DNA of 35,921 nt from Paenibacillus sp. A3 (GCF_001399685.1 NZ_JTHN01000039.1:1-35921); one strand, 5' to 3'. Positions 7,032 to 15,230 are shown, numbered from the stretch's first letter. Translations and numbers: made by a program. Notes: generated by a model from the letters alone, not told the origin.

Positions 7032-8081
7032 ATGAACAACGAGGAACTGTTTGACGTCACGATTATCGGCGGAGGGCCGGCCGGGCTGTTCGCATCTTTT
7101 TACAGCGGTCTAAGAGAAATGAAGACCAAGCTGATCGAATATCAGCCAAGACTGGGCGGGAAAGTCCATGTCTATCCGGAAAAAATGATTTGGGATGTCG
7201 GCGGTCTGACGCCAACGCTGGGTGAGAAGCTGATCGAGCAGCTCGTCCAGCAAGGGTTAACCTTCGATCCTACTGTGGTATTGAATCAAAAAGTAGAGCG
7301 GATTGAGCGTGGTGAGAACGGCGTATTCGTCCTGCATACTTCTGCAGGCGAGCAGCATTACACGAAAACCGTCATTCTTGCCATCGGCGGGGGAATTTTG
7401 GAGCCGCAAAGAATCGATTTGGAGGGCGCCGAGAAATTCGAGATATCCAACCTGAGCTATACCGTCAAATCACTGAGACGGTTTAAGGATAAAACCGTCA
7501 TCATTTCTGGCGGAGGAAACTCGGCGGTTGACTGGGCAAACGAGCTGGAGCCGATCGCCAAGCAGGTGTATTTGACTTATCGCAAAGATACGCTCTCCGG
7601 GCATGAGGCACAGGTGAAGCAGCTGCTGAACAGCTCGGCCAAATGCTTCTTTAACACGACGATTACGAAGCTGATTGCGGCCTCCAACCAGGAGACGATT
7701 GAGCGGGTGGAACTGACCAACCATGAGACGGGCGAAGTACAGGAGCTGACCATTGACGAAGTGATTATCAATCACGGCTATGAACGGGACAGATCGTTGC
7801 TGGAAAATAGCCAGGTGAAGCTTGAGATGGCGAATGAATACTTCCTGGCCGGTCAGACAAACAGCGCTACATCCGAGCCGGGTATTTTTGCGGCGGGAGA
7901 TATTATTTCGTACGAAGGGAAAGTGCATTTGATTGCCGGAGCGTTTCATGACGCGGCAAATGCAGTCAACCAGGCCAAGCTGTACATTCAGCCGGAAGCG
8001 CATGCAAGCGGAATGGTTTCTTCCCACAATGACATTTTTCAGAGCAGAAACCGTGAGTTGATTAAGCAATTGATAAAATAG
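7032..8081 (+). CDS. ferredoxin/flavodoxin-NADP+ reductase-like flavoprotein (YcgT/YumC type)
   Basis: A 349-residue thioredoxin-reductase-fold flavoprotein. The FAD-binding motif is GGGPAG (13-18), the NADPH motif lies in SGGGNSAVDWA (159-169), and the second FAD motif is FAAGDI (286-291). The redox CxxC of true thioredoxin reductases is absent, which places it with YumC/YcgT-type ferredoxin-NADP+ reductases. B. subtilis ycgT is known to belong to the Fur regulon. Here the gene shares a Fur-box operon with a siderophore-binding protein, 36 bases after it. Electron supply for ferric-siderophore reduction is therefore a reasonable inference. GCAAAGGAG precedes ATG 7032 and a strong terminator follows. 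Confidence 0.9.
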   Translation: MNNEELFDVTIIGGGPAGLFASFYSGLREMKTKLIEYQPRLGGKVHVYPEKMIWDVGGLTPTLGEKLIEQLVQQGLTFDPTVVLNQKVERIERGENGVFVLHTSAGEQHYTKTVILAIGGGILEPQRIDLEGAEKFEISNLSYTVKSLRRFKDKTVIISGGGNSAVDWANELEPIAKQVYLTYRKDTLSGHEAQVKQLLNSSAKCFFNTTITKLIAASNQETIERVELTNHETGEVQELTIDEVIINHGYERDRSLLENSQVKLEMANEYFLAGQTNSATSEPGIFAAGDIISYEGKVHLIAGAFHDAANAVNQAKLYIQPEAHASGMVSSHNDIFQSRNRELIKQLIK

Positions 8082-8141
8082 TTTGTTGCTTATCTCGATT
8101 AGAACTACTGGTGTCGCGTTAAATCAGGTGGATATAAAAAT

Positions 8142-8196
8142 GGCTGTCGAAAATTTGTCGACAGCCCGAGAAGGGCAGGAGCCCTTCTCTTTTTTT
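8142..8196. terminator. twin hairpin terminator serving both converging genes
   Basis: Two adjacent hairpins lie here. GGCTGTCGA/TCGACAGCC (8142-8150, 8158-8166) is followed on the minus strand by ATTTTTAT and suits the symporter gene. GAGAAGGGC-agga-GCCCTTCTC (8168-8189) is followed on the plus strand by seven T and suits the iron operon. Confidence 0.85.
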
Positions 8197-8213
8197 ATCC
8201 CACTCTTCCCGTC

Positions 8214-9572
8214 CTAGAAGGACAAAATGCCGACGGAATACAGGAACACCAAAATGATCATAATCGGCGATACGACTCTCAGCAGGAACATCCAGGCGCG
8301 GTACCAGAAGCCGTTCAGGCCCGCTTCTTCCCCAGCCAATTTCCACGCATAGCCGGTAAACAACGTAACGACCAAGCCGCCAATCGGCATGAGCACATAA
8401 GACGTCATAAAATCGACCAAGTCAAAGATCGACTTTCCGCCGAGGGTGAAGGAGCCGAGCACGCCGCCAACCGAAAGGGCGGATGGAATGCCGACTACAA
8501 AGCATGCGATGGACACGATTACCGCCGCCTTCTTCCGGGTCCAACCCCAGCGGTTCATCGCATACGCAACCGGAACCTCCAGAATGGAGACGGCGGAAGT
8601 GAGCGCGGCGATCGCCAGCAGCAGGAAGAACAACCCTCCGAAGATTGCGCCAAACGGCATCTGGGCGAACGCGGCAGGAAGCGCCATGAACGCCAGCCCT
8701 ACCCCTTCGCTAGGCTTCAAGCCGTAAGAGAAGACGGTCGGAAATATAACGATCCCGGCAATTAACGCATAAATCAGATCCCCGAAGCCGATCGCCAGCG
8801 TTGCGCTGCCGAGGGATTGCCTTTTATCAACATACGATCCGTACGTGATCATGATCCCCATCCCGAGCGATAAGGAGAAGAAAGCATGCCCTAAGGCAAC
8901 GAGAGCGGACTCCGCGTCCAATTTGGAGAAATCCGGCTTCAAGAAAAACTCGACCCCTGCTCCGGCGCCGGGAAGCGTAAGCGAACGGACCATCAGCACC
9001 AGCAGGATGATCAGGAAGCCCGGGATCAAAATTTTATTGAACTTCTCGATCCCCCCGGAGACGCCCCTCGCAAGAACCCAGGCGCTGAGGATCATAACGA
9101 CGGCTTGCCAGAACACAGGCCAATACCCGCCCGCAAACGTAAGGAACTTGTCCTTGTAATCGGCGCCTTGCTGGAATAGCATTCCTGTAAACGATTCCAA
9201 GGTATAATGCAGCGTCCACCCGGCAACGACGGCGTAGTAAGACATGACCAAAAAAGCGGTGAGGACGGATAGAAATCCGAAGTAACCCCATATCTTTTTG
9301 TTGGTCAGCTTGTAGAAAGCTAGCGAAGCGTTCGCCCGGCCGCCCCGGCCGATCGTCATCTCGGCCAGCAGCACCGGCAGCCCTACGATGATCAAGCAAA
9401 CAATAAACAACAGAAAAAATGCGGCTCCCCCATGCTTGCCCGTAATATAAGGAAACTTCCACATGTTGCCGAGCCCCACCGAGCTCCCGATCGCGGCCAG
9501 AATGAAGCCGCTTGTCGTAAACCTTTCCCCCTTGGCTTTAGAAACGTTTTCGGAACCTTGATCGTTTTTCAT
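8214..9572 (-). CDS. SNF/NSS family sodium-dependent transporter
   Basis: A 452-residue integral membrane symporter of the neurotransmitter:sodium symporter family, the same family as LeuT and the 11-helix amino acid transporter MhsT. TM1 carries the unwound substrate/sodium-site segment AAIGSSVGLGNMWKFPY. Later family segments include AFFSLSLGMGIMITYGSYV (TM6 region) and ALTSAVSILEVPVAYAMNRW. It probably imports an amino acid with sodium; the substrate cannot be read from sequence. GGGAGT lies six bases before ATG 9572. It is a single gene, convergent with the iron operon and divergent from the psp pair. The upstream 240 bases contain no other gene. Confidence 0.92.
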   Translation of the reverse strand: MKNDQGSENVSKAKGERFTTSGFILAAIGSSVGLGNMWKFPYITGKHGGAAFFLLFIVCLIIVGLPVLLAEMTIGRGGRANASLAFYKLTNKKIWGYFGFLSVLTAFLVMSYYAVVAGWTLHYTLESFTGMLFQQGADYKDKFLTFAGGYWPVFWQAVVMILSAWVLARGVSGGIEKFNKILIPGFLIILLVLMVRSLTLPGAGAGVEFFLKPDFSKLDAESALVALGHAFFSLSLGMGIMITYGSYVDKRQSLGSATLAIGFGDLIYALIAGIVIFPTVFSYGLKPSEGVGLAFMALPAAFAQMPFGAIFGGLFFLLLAIAALTSAVSILEVPVAYAMNRWGWTRKKAAVIVSIACFVVGIPSALSVGGVLGSFTLGGKSIFDLVDFMTSYVLMPIGGLVVTLFTGYAWKLAGEEAGLNGFWYRAWMFLLRVVSPIMIILVFLYSVGILSF

Positions 9573-9814
9573 ATTCTACTCCCAACCTTATATAGGATAG
9601 CATTAGTATAAACAAAATACCGGCATTGTCTAAAGGTAAAATTTTACATTTATTCCGACTTAGGTAGAATGCCTTCCCCTCCTTAGGTCCAGTTCAAAAA
9701 CCGCCACAGGTCGGTTTTCGCAAGAACGCAATCGGACTACAATAAAGACATGAAGCAAGCACAAAACAAATAACTAACGAAAATGAAGATATATATTTGA
9801 AAGGAGAATGTTTT

Positions 9815-10042
9815 ATGAACAAAAAATTATTCCGCTCCCGCAGCAACAGCAGACTGACCGGCCTTTGCGGAGGCCTCGCGCAATATTTCGGTCTGGATGC
9901 AACGCTCGTCCGCCTGTTGGTCGTCATCGCCGCCTTCTGCAGCTTCGGCACTGTCACGCTGATCTATTTTGTTCTCAGTCTGCTTGTCCCGAAAGCGCCG
10001 TACGACGACTACGCGGTCATGAACCCTTATCATAACTACTAA
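9815..10042 (+). CDS. PspC domain protein
   Basis: A 75-residue membrane protein with a basic N-terminus (MNKKLFRSRSNSRLTG) and the PspC signature GLCGGLAQYFGLDATLVRLL. A hydrophobic segment (about 33-60, VVIAAFCSFGTVTLIYFVLSLLVP) is followed by a Tyr/Asp-rich tail. PspC proteins take part in envelope-stress sensing with PspA. ATG 9815 follows AAGGAG by eight bases; an in-frame TTG 18 bases earlier overlaps the upstream region and is less likely. The pspA-like gene follows 54 bases later on the same strand, so the two probably form an operon. Confidence 0.88.
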   Translation: MNKKLFRSRSNSRLTGLCGGLAQYFGLDATLVRLLVVIAAFCSFGTVTLIYFVLSLLVPKAPYDDYAVMNPYHNY

Positions 10043-10067
10043 TCTATGTAAATCTATGTAAATCTAC
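10041..10067 (+). repeat. short tandem repeat between pspC-like and pspA-like genes
   Basis: The decamer aatctatgta occurs twice in tandem with a partial third copy (aatctac), filling most of the gap just after the pspC-like stop codon. Its function is unknown; slippage during replication is the simplest origin. Confidence 0.6.
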
Positions 10068-10096
10068 AAAATACGACAAAAGGAGCTAGAACATTC

Positions 10097-10681
10097 ATGG
10101 GAGTTTTAACCAGACTATCTGATCTATCGAGAGCTGCCGCACACGAGGCGCTGGGCAAGCTGGAGGACCCGGTGATGATGCTGAACCATTACCTCCGCAC
10201 CATGAAGGAAGAAATCGACGCGGTCCAGCGGACGCTGAACCAGCAATCTGGCACGGAACGGTCGTTGAAAATGCAAATCGACGCCTACAACCGGCTGGCT
10301 GCCCAATGCGAGAAAAATGCGGCCGAAGCGCTGGCCGCCGGCCGTGAAGCGGAAGCCCGCCAAGCCGTCGAAGCGAAGCTGCATTATCTGGACAAGTCGC
10401 TGGAATGCTCGGAGTGGTACGAAGCCGCCAAGCAGCGCTCGGAAGAGCTCTCGCAGCAGCTGGAGGAAACGAAAGCGGCCTACGCGGCCATGCAGGAGAA
10501 GCGTACGGAGCTTGTGGCCCGCGCTCAGAAAGCGGAAGCCCAAGTGAAGCCTTCGGCGCCCCGATTCCTGTACAGCTTCGAGGGCGGCGCAGCCGCGCGC
10601 GGCTTCGAGCGGATCGAGGAAAGAATTATGCAGTCGGAAGCGCTGGCTGAGCTTAACCGCCGGCCTGCCGCTCAGGGGTAA
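10097..10681 (+). CDS. PspA/IM30 family protein
   Basis: A 194-residue, almost wholly helical protein with the PspA/IM30 N-terminus. It begins MGVLTRLSDLSRAAAHEALGKLEDP, with the family's LEDPVMMLNHYLRTM stretch, then long coiled coils rich in Glu, Ala, Arg and Lys (about 20-150). PspA relatives are ESCRT-III-like and coat or repair the inner membrane leaflet. It is shorter than typical PspA (about 220), with a compact C-terminus. AAAGGAG precedes the ATG. The preceding PspC gene is the usual membrane partner. A bidirectional terminator follows. Confidence 0.87.
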   Translation: MGVLTRLSDLSRAAAHEALGKLEDPVMMLNHYLRTMKEEIDAVQRTLNQQSGTERSLKMQIDAYNRLAAQCEKNAAEALAAGREAEARQAVEAKLHYLDKSLECSEWYEAAKQRSEELSQQLEETKAAYAAMQEKRTELVARAQKAEAQVKPSAPRFLYSFEGGAAARGFERIEERIMQSEALAELNRRPAAQG

Positions 10682-10700
10682 GTTTTGTCTATAGAACAAA

Positions 10701-10736
10701 AAGAGAGGGCCTCCCATTCGGCGCCTCTCTTTTTTA
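10701..10736. terminator. bidirectional terminator between pspA-like and VTT genes
   Basis: The stem AAGAGAGG/CCTCTCTT (10701-10708, 10724-10731) is followed by a T run on the plus strand (to 10735) and by TTTTTGTT on the minus strand. It suits both converging genes. Confidence 0.8.
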
Positions 10737-11372
10737 TGCCTTCCGGTCGCTTGGAACCGGTTCCTTGCTTCGCTTCCATTGCCGGTAGACCAATAGCGTG
10801 ACCGCGAGGAAGCCCCCGTAAATTCCAATGGTAAGCCATACCGCTCCCGGTTCCGTCATCAACGTATTGCCCACGAAGGCGAACAAGAGCATCGCCGGGA
10901 TTTTGCCCAGCGCGGACGCCACGGCATACGCCGTAAAGGAAACGCGGCTTAAAGCGGAATACACATTGATGATAATGGACGGAATGAAAGGAATGAGCCG
11001 GGCGAAAAGGATGGTCAGAAAGGCGTTCCGCTCGAACAGAACGGTCAGCTTGCCAAGACGCTCGTAGCGGTACAGCATTCGCTGGCCCCATTCCTGATAC
11101 CCGTAACGGACAAATACAAACATCAGCAGCGAAGCCGCCGTCGAACCCGCCCATGTGATCGCCGCACCGAGCACCGGCCCGAATGCCGCGCCGATGACCC
11201 CGCCGACTACCGGGTAGGGAAGGACCGGAAACAAGGCCATGGCCGTCGCCGCAAGGATGACCAGAGCAATATGGCTGGAGGATTGAAACCACGCCACGAT
11301 CTCTTCGCCGTACCTGTAGATAAGATAAGCTGCTGCGGCGTAGAGGAGGGCTAAGCTTATTTTTTTGAACAT
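10734..11372 (-). CDS. TVP38/TMEM64 (VTT domain) membrane protein
   Basis: A 212-residue multi-pass membrane protein of the VTT/DedA-like superfamily. Its family segments are VLPYPVVGGVIGAAFGPVLG (helix and reentrant loop) and the conserved RLIPFIPSIIINVYSALSR, where the Arg and Pro-rich turn are hallmarks. Eukaryotic relatives are lipid scramblases and DedA members flip polyprenyl phosphates, so lipid movement is plausible but unproven here. The stop lies at the edge of the shared terminator. It is followed at higher coordinates by the DNA repair pair on the same strand, with about 48 bases between. Confidence 0.88.
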   Translation of the reverse strand: MFKKISLALLYAAAAYLIYRYGEEIVAWFQSSSHIALVILAATAMALFPVLPYPVVGGVIGAAFGPVLGAAITWAGSTAASLLMFVFVRYGYQEWGQRMLYRYERLGKLTVLFERNAFLTILFARLIPFIPSIIINVYSALSRVSFTAYAVASALGKIPAMLLFAFVGNTLMTEPGAVWLTIGIYGGFLAVTLLVYRQWKRSKEPVPSDRKA

Positions 11373-11420
11373 GAACCTACTCCCGGGAATGGCATGATGA
11401 TGATCTGTGCCGCAGAGCTG

Positions 11421-11735
11421 TTACTCGCCGCTCGGAATGAAGCGCCACCGATCCAAATCCAGTTGTCCGTTGTCGGCGACCTCAACGCCTTCACCCCGCA
11501 GGTACAGCATTTGGAGTATGCGGCCGTCCTCTTGCTGGATTCCAATTTCCCCCCGGGCGTTGACCACCCGGTGCCAGGGCAGTCCGTGCTTGCCGCTTGA
11601 CGAATGCAGAATGCGCACGACCTGTCTGGCCCCTCTCGGACTTCCGGCAAGCCCGGCGATCTGACCGTAGGTCATCACATGTCCTTCCGGGATCCCTTGA
11701 ATGATCTTGATGACCCGCTGCGTAAATGGGTTCAT
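11421..11735 (-). CDS. alkyltransferase-like protein (MGMT family, Cys replaced by Trp)
   Basis: A 104-residue protein with the DNA-binding domain of O6-alkylguanine-DNA alkyltransferases: MTYGQIAGLAGSPRGARQV, with the Arg finger R37, and LPWHRVVNARGEI. The acceptor cysteine of the PCHRV motif is replaced by Trp54 (PWHRV). It therefore cannot accept alkyl groups and belongs to the ATL class, which flips out damaged guanine and hands it to nucleotide excision repair. Its length matches stand-alone ATLs. It starts 12 bases after the stop of the methyladenine glycosylase gene, suggesting a joint alkylation-damage operon. Confidence 0.92.
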   Translation of the reverse strand: MNPFTQRVIKIIQGIPEGHVMTYGQIAGLAGSPRGARQVVRILHSSSGKHGLPWHRVVNARGEIGIQQEDGRILQMLYLRGEGVEVADNGQLDLDRWRFIPSGE

Positions 11736-11747
11736 ACGCTACCTCCT

Positions 11748-12335
11748 CTACTTCGAGACAAAGCGGTTGCCGCCGATCCAGAAGCGCCATGGATAATCGC
11801 GGGCTTCGCCGCTGTTCGCTATTCCGATCCGGGTACCGGTCTCCATCGGCCCGAACGATTTTCCTTCGGCGATATAGAGCGGAGACCCGAAGAGAGGTCT
11901 TCCGTAATCGTCCATCGTAATGCCAAGCGCTTTCGTCAGCTTCCCCGGGCCGCTCGTCAGCTCCTGCTCCTTCTTGTCCCGGCCGCGGCGTTCGGACATA
12001 AGCTCTATTCCCGTGTATGGCTCGACTGCCCGAATTAACACCGCCTCCGGATGGTCGACCGGCCCGCTGACTACATTGACGAGACAATGCGTATGCATCA
12101 CATAGGTATAGGCGTAGCCGGGCGGGCCGAACATGACTTCCGTTCGGGGCGTCCTCCGGTTGCCGAAGCTGTGCGCCGCCCGGTCCCCCGGGCCGATGTA
12201 GGCCTCGGTCTCGACAATCCAGCCCGATGCCGTACCGGCTTCGGTCTCCTTCACAAGCAGCATGCCGAGCAAGGAACGGGCCAGCTCCAGCGTCGGCTGT
12301 TGAAAAAACGAAGCGGTCACAGGTTGAAATAACAT
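11748..12335 (-). CDS. DNA-3-methyladenine glycosylase (AAG/MPG family)
   Basis: A 195-residue base-excision-repair enzyme removing alkylated purines. Family motifs are present in order: LARSLLGMLLVK, IVETEAYIGPGDRAAHSF (catalytic Glu within ETEAY), the VMFGPPGYAYTYVMHTHCLVN stretch and SGPGKLTKALGIT. ATG 12335 is chosen because GAGGTG sits six bases upstream; the in-frame GTG at 12344 overlaps that site. The alkyltransferase-like gene follows on the same strand, so both repair proteins are probably co-expressed. Upstream (12345-12505) there is only non-coding sequence. Confidence 0.93.
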   Translation of the reverse strand: MLFQPVTASFFQQPTLELARSLLGMLLVKETEAGTASGWIVETEAYIGPGDRAAHSFGNRRTPRTEVMFGPPGYAYTYVMHTHCLVNVVSGPVDHPEAVLIRAVEPYTGIELMSERRGRDKKEQELTSGPGKLTKALGITMDDYGRPLFGSPLYIAEGKSFGPMETGTRIGIANSGEARDYPWRFWIGGNRFVSK

Positions 12336-12505
12336 AACATGCACCTCACATCATGGAATCAACCGGCCGTTTTCTCCTTAAAGACAAATTTTAAATGGAA
12401 ATGGCTCCTGGAAGCAAGTTTGGGCTGAAGCCGAGGCCTATCGCCGAGCGGCAAGCCGCTCACACTCGTCACAGCCAATTCCCTTCACAGCCTTGTCATG
12501 AACAG

Positions 12506-12554
12506 AAAAACGCCGTTAAGGAAAGGAACATACCGTGTCCCCCCCTTAACGGCG
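12506..12554 (-). terminator. terminator of the peptide-uptake/catabolic operon
   Basis: On the minus strand an 11-bp perfect stem CGCCGTTAAGG/CCTTAACGGCG (12554-12544, 12521-12511) is followed by TTTTT. It lies 27 bases after the stop of the M29-like gene, marking the end of the long operon. Confidence 0.85.
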
Positions 12555-12580
12555 CTTCGGTTTAGAGCAGACCCATTGGA

Positions 12581-13528
12581 TTAAACCAGCAGCCTGCCTT
12601 TGTCTAAAATAAGCACGTCGTCGATATAAACGTCTGGCCGGTTCACGACCAGATCGATATGGACTCCGGCTTCGACGGTTCCGCCGAACGTATGGTTGCT
12701 GCCGAAGGCGACGTGGATCGTGCCGTACACCTTCTCGTCTTCCAGCACGACGCCGGTAATTCTGGCCTTGTCGTTGGTGCCGATGCCGAACTCGCCGAGG
12801 AGCCGGCCATGGCCGTCGCCGAGCTTCCGAAGCAGCTCCGCGGCAGCTTCTCCCTGCGCATCGGTGAGGCGCCCGTTGTCCACCATGATCGTCACCGGGC
12901 TATGAAGCTTGCCGATGTCCGCAATCGAGCCGTCGACCACGAGTTGTCCCGAAGCGGTCCCTTCCACCGGGGCGATATAGCCTTCTCCGGACGGCAAATT
13001 CCCGGACTCTCCCGGATTCACATAGACGCCGGTGCTCGGAATGCCGCTGCGTCCTTCGATGGAGAAGGTCAGCACCTTGCCGTCCTTCTCGATCCGTACT
13101 CGCTTGCCACGGCTGAGGAGGTCGGTCACCTGCTCGGTGACCTGTTGGACTTTATCGTAATCGGCGGCTATCGCGCCTTCCAGGAACATATCCCGGGTGA
13201 TGCCCGGCATTGTTGCCAATCGGGCCCCTTGCGCGACCGCCTCTTTGCGCGCTTTCGTATGGGTGAGGGAATGCTCGGTCGCACAGATGACGACATCGGC
13301 CCGCTTCATCGCCTCGCTAACCGGCGACGGCGGCTCTTGTCCCGACTTCTCCCGCTCCTTCATCACCATCAGCATCGCCTCGGCGCCGAGCTGCTTCCCC
13401 GCCTCGTATAACGCTTCGCCGATGTCTTTCTTCCGGTCGTCGGCGACCACCAGCAGCTTCTCGTGCGGCTTGAGCCCGAGACAGCTTTGCAGCAGGCCGC
13501 AGCTTACTTTGATCAAAGACGTATCCAT
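12581..13528 (-). CDS. M29 aminopeptidase-like metalloenzyme
   Basis: A 315-residue protein of the leucyl aminopeptidase/aminopeptidase T superfamily, shorter than classical M29 enzymes (about 410). The C-terminal half shows the superfamily metal site: E246 in LLGEFGIGTN, E263/E265 with H272 in LEDEKVYGTIHVAFG, H279, and H290/D292 in GVHID. NLPSGEGYIAP (177-187) is also typical. The same fold includes 2,5-dihydroxypyridine dioxygenase NicX, so a non-peptidase reaction is possible. It is the last gene of the ABC importer operon, 37 bases after the AroM-family gene. This fits a late step in breaking down the imported compound. Confidence 0.8.
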   Translation of the reverse strand: MDTSLIKVSCGLLQSCLGLKPHEKLLVVADDRKKDIGEALYEAGKQLGAEAMLMVMKEREKSGQEPPSPVSEAMKRADVVICATEHSLTHTKARKEAVAQGARLATMPGITRDMFLEGAIAADYDKVQQVTEQVTDLLSRGKRVRIEKDGKVLTFSIEGRSGIPSTGVYVNPGESGNLPSGEGYIAPVEGTASGQLVVDGSIADIGKLHSPVTIMVDNGRLTDAQGEAAAELLRKLGDGHGRLLGEFGIGTNDKARITGVVLEDEKVYGTIHVAFGSNHTFGGTVEAGVHIDLVVNRPDVYIDDVLILDKGRLLV

Positions 13529-13565
13529 AGCCTAACTTCCTATCTTGCAAATTTGACTTGCCTTT

Positions 13566-14237
13566 TCAGATCATCTCCGAAATTACCTTGGCCATCAGCG
13601 CATTAGATAAAATCACGGGCAGCCCCGTATGCCTGGCGACAAACGCCCTCATCGCTTCCGTATATCCCATACAATCGAGCAGCACGATGTCCGCCTGGTC
13701 CTTCAGCTGCGCGCATGCGGCAAGCGCCTGCTTTTCCCTGAAATCGTACGGCGAAGCGGCCGCGATGAACGGATCAAGCCCGTGATGCCTCCATTTCTCC
13801 GCCAAGGCCTCCTGCTGCTCGGCCAAAGGAACGAGAACGCCGAACCGGATGCCGCGAACCATGGCGGCGACGATCGGAGCAAGCAGCTCGTCAGGCTCCA
13901 ACAGACGGGCTTCCTTCGTCGTCAATCCGTCGAATACCCCCGTGCAGAGAACAAGGATCTGCCGGCAGCCTACCTCTTCGAGCCAATCGATCTTTTGCTG
14001 GAGCAGCGGCGCGATTTTTTCCCTTGCCATCACGACGGCGTCCCCGTTGGCCAGCCGCGAGGTCAGCACATAGTGTTTCGGGCCCGGAGACAGCGAGGCG
14101 GCGATCTCTTGCTTCGTCATCCCGTCCAGCACCCCGACCTGAAGCAATTCAACCCGATTCCCCAAATGCCGTTCCAAAATCGGCGTCACATCCAGACGGG
14201 GCGCTTGCCCGATGGTAACGGTACCCAATTTCTTCAC
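13566..14237 (-). CDS. AroM family protein
   Basis: A 223-residue protein matching the AroM family: LGTVTIGQAPRLDVTPIL at the start, GVLDGMT, LVLCTGVFDGL and LLDCMGYTEAMR. The family is named after an E. coli gene in the aroL region and has the Asp/Glu-racemase-like fold. The two Cys motifs (CTG and DCMGY) sit where racemases carry catalytic cysteines, but no reaction is proven. GTG 14237 is preferred because CGGAG lies nine bases upstream; an ATG at 14246 directly abuts that site. It lies between the DUF1177 and M29-like genes of the import operon, so a role on the imported compound is likely. Confidence 0.87.
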   Translation of the reverse strand: MKKLGTVTIGQAPRLDVTPILERHLGNRVELLQVGVLDGMTKQEIAASLSPGPKHYVLTSRLANGDAVVMAREKIAPLLQQKIDWLEEVGCRQILVLCTGVFDGLTTKEARLLEPDELLAPIVAAMVRGIRFGVLVPLAEQQEALAEKWRHHGLDPFIAAASPYDFREKQALAACAQLKDQADIVLLDCMGYTEAMRAFVARHTGLPVILSNALMAKVISEMI

Positions 14238-14282
14238 TTCAGCCATCTCCGTTTCTGCGGCGTATCCGCTCCGGACCGGGGT

Positions 14283-15230
14283 TCAGGCGTTGACGGACGT
14301 GCCGCCCATCGTCTGAAGAACCTTCATCGAGCCGTAAAGCTGCTGAATTTTCGCAAACTCGTCCTTGCTGTAGAAAGAGCAGGTGCCGTTCGTGACTTCC
14401 TTCGCCGTCTCAACGGCGAATTTCACTGCGGCGGCGATATCTACCTCGTGGCTTGCCCCCGTGCCGCAGCCCGGAACGGTCGATTGCGCGGTGATCGCCA
14501 GACCGACCACCGGCGCATTCGTGGCAACCGCAGGCTGGAGGATGCTATTGATATGGTACAAATCGTTGCCGTAAGGCGTAATGTCCTGCATCGTAATCGG
14601 GAAAGTAACCGGGTGCTGACCGGTCGTCATCTCCATAATGCGCAGCAAGTCGTCGCTGATCCGCAAAATATAACCTTCCTTCACCGTCGGCGAAATGGTG
14701 ATGCCTTTATGGTTGATGACCCGGTTACCCTTTGTCGTATCGATGGACAGGATCGCTTCCATTTCCGGCACGACCTCATATTGATTCATGGTCAGTATAT
14801 CGACGGGAGAGTCCATAAAATCGACCGGCTCATGCGGCCGGGTCGGCGCATCCGGGCAGATGTGAGTCGTGACGATTACGTCGCCCCGGAGATGATCGCC
14901 CTTCCGCTTCATGTCCGCCAGCTTCAGCGCGCTGGCTACCGCAGCCACGGCGCCATCCGCATCGGACACGATGCCGATCCGGGGCGGGCGGGCGCCGATG
15001 CCGCCGAGGCGTCCGATAATTCCGAAGGTCGGCGCGGACCCGCCGTTCCGCTTCCCATTCGTGCCTGGAATTACGATTTTGACAAAATCGGTCGAGCCCT
15101 TCTCGCCCTGTACCGTTTGGACGGAGACCTCTACCTCCGGATAGGCTGCGAACAGCTCTTTGATGTGATGCCCGTTGACATAGGCGCTATCCATCGTTTC
15201 GTAAACAAGCAGCGTTTGCTGTAAAGACAT
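14283..15230 (-). CDS. DUF1177 family protein
   Basis: A 315-residue protein I recognise as DUF1177, a conserved family without assigned function. Visible features are a hydrophilic N-terminus, FGIIGRLGGIGARPPRIGIV, SDADGAVAAVASALKLADM, the His/Cys/Asp segment VTTHICPDAPTRPHEPVDFM, and GTGASHEVDIAAA near the C-terminus. The His, Asp and Cys clusters suggest a hydrolase or metalloenzyme, which is inference. GGAGAGGGG precedes ATG 15230. It is encoded just before an AroM-family gene and after an IclR regulator in the peptide-importer operon. This context is the strongest clue to its role. Confidence 0.85.
   Translation of the reverse strand: MSLQQTLLVYETMDSAYVNGHHIKELFAAYPEVEVSVQTVQGEKGSTDFVKIVIPGTNGKRNGGSAPTFGIIGRLGGIGARPPRIGIVSDADGAVAAVASALKLADMKRKGDHLRGDVIVTTHICPDAPTRPHEPVDFMDSPVDILTMNQYEVVPEMEAILSIDTTKGNRVINHKGITISPTVKEGYILRISDDLLRIMEMTTGQHPVTFPITMQDITPYGNDLYHINSILQPAVATNAPVVGLAITAQSTVPGCGTGASHEVDIAAAVKFAVETAKEVTNGTCSFYSKDEFAKIQQLYGSMKVLQTMGGTSVNA

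Noticed and set aside
12454..12475. GC hairpin GAGCGG/CCGCTC upstream of the glycosylase gene
   Set aside because: Short stem without T tract and no gene end nearby; likely chance in GC-rich DNA.
13629..15224. 531-codon open frame on the plus strand
   Set aside because: Exactly antisense to the AroM and DUF1177 genes; arises from high GC codon bias, with no family features.
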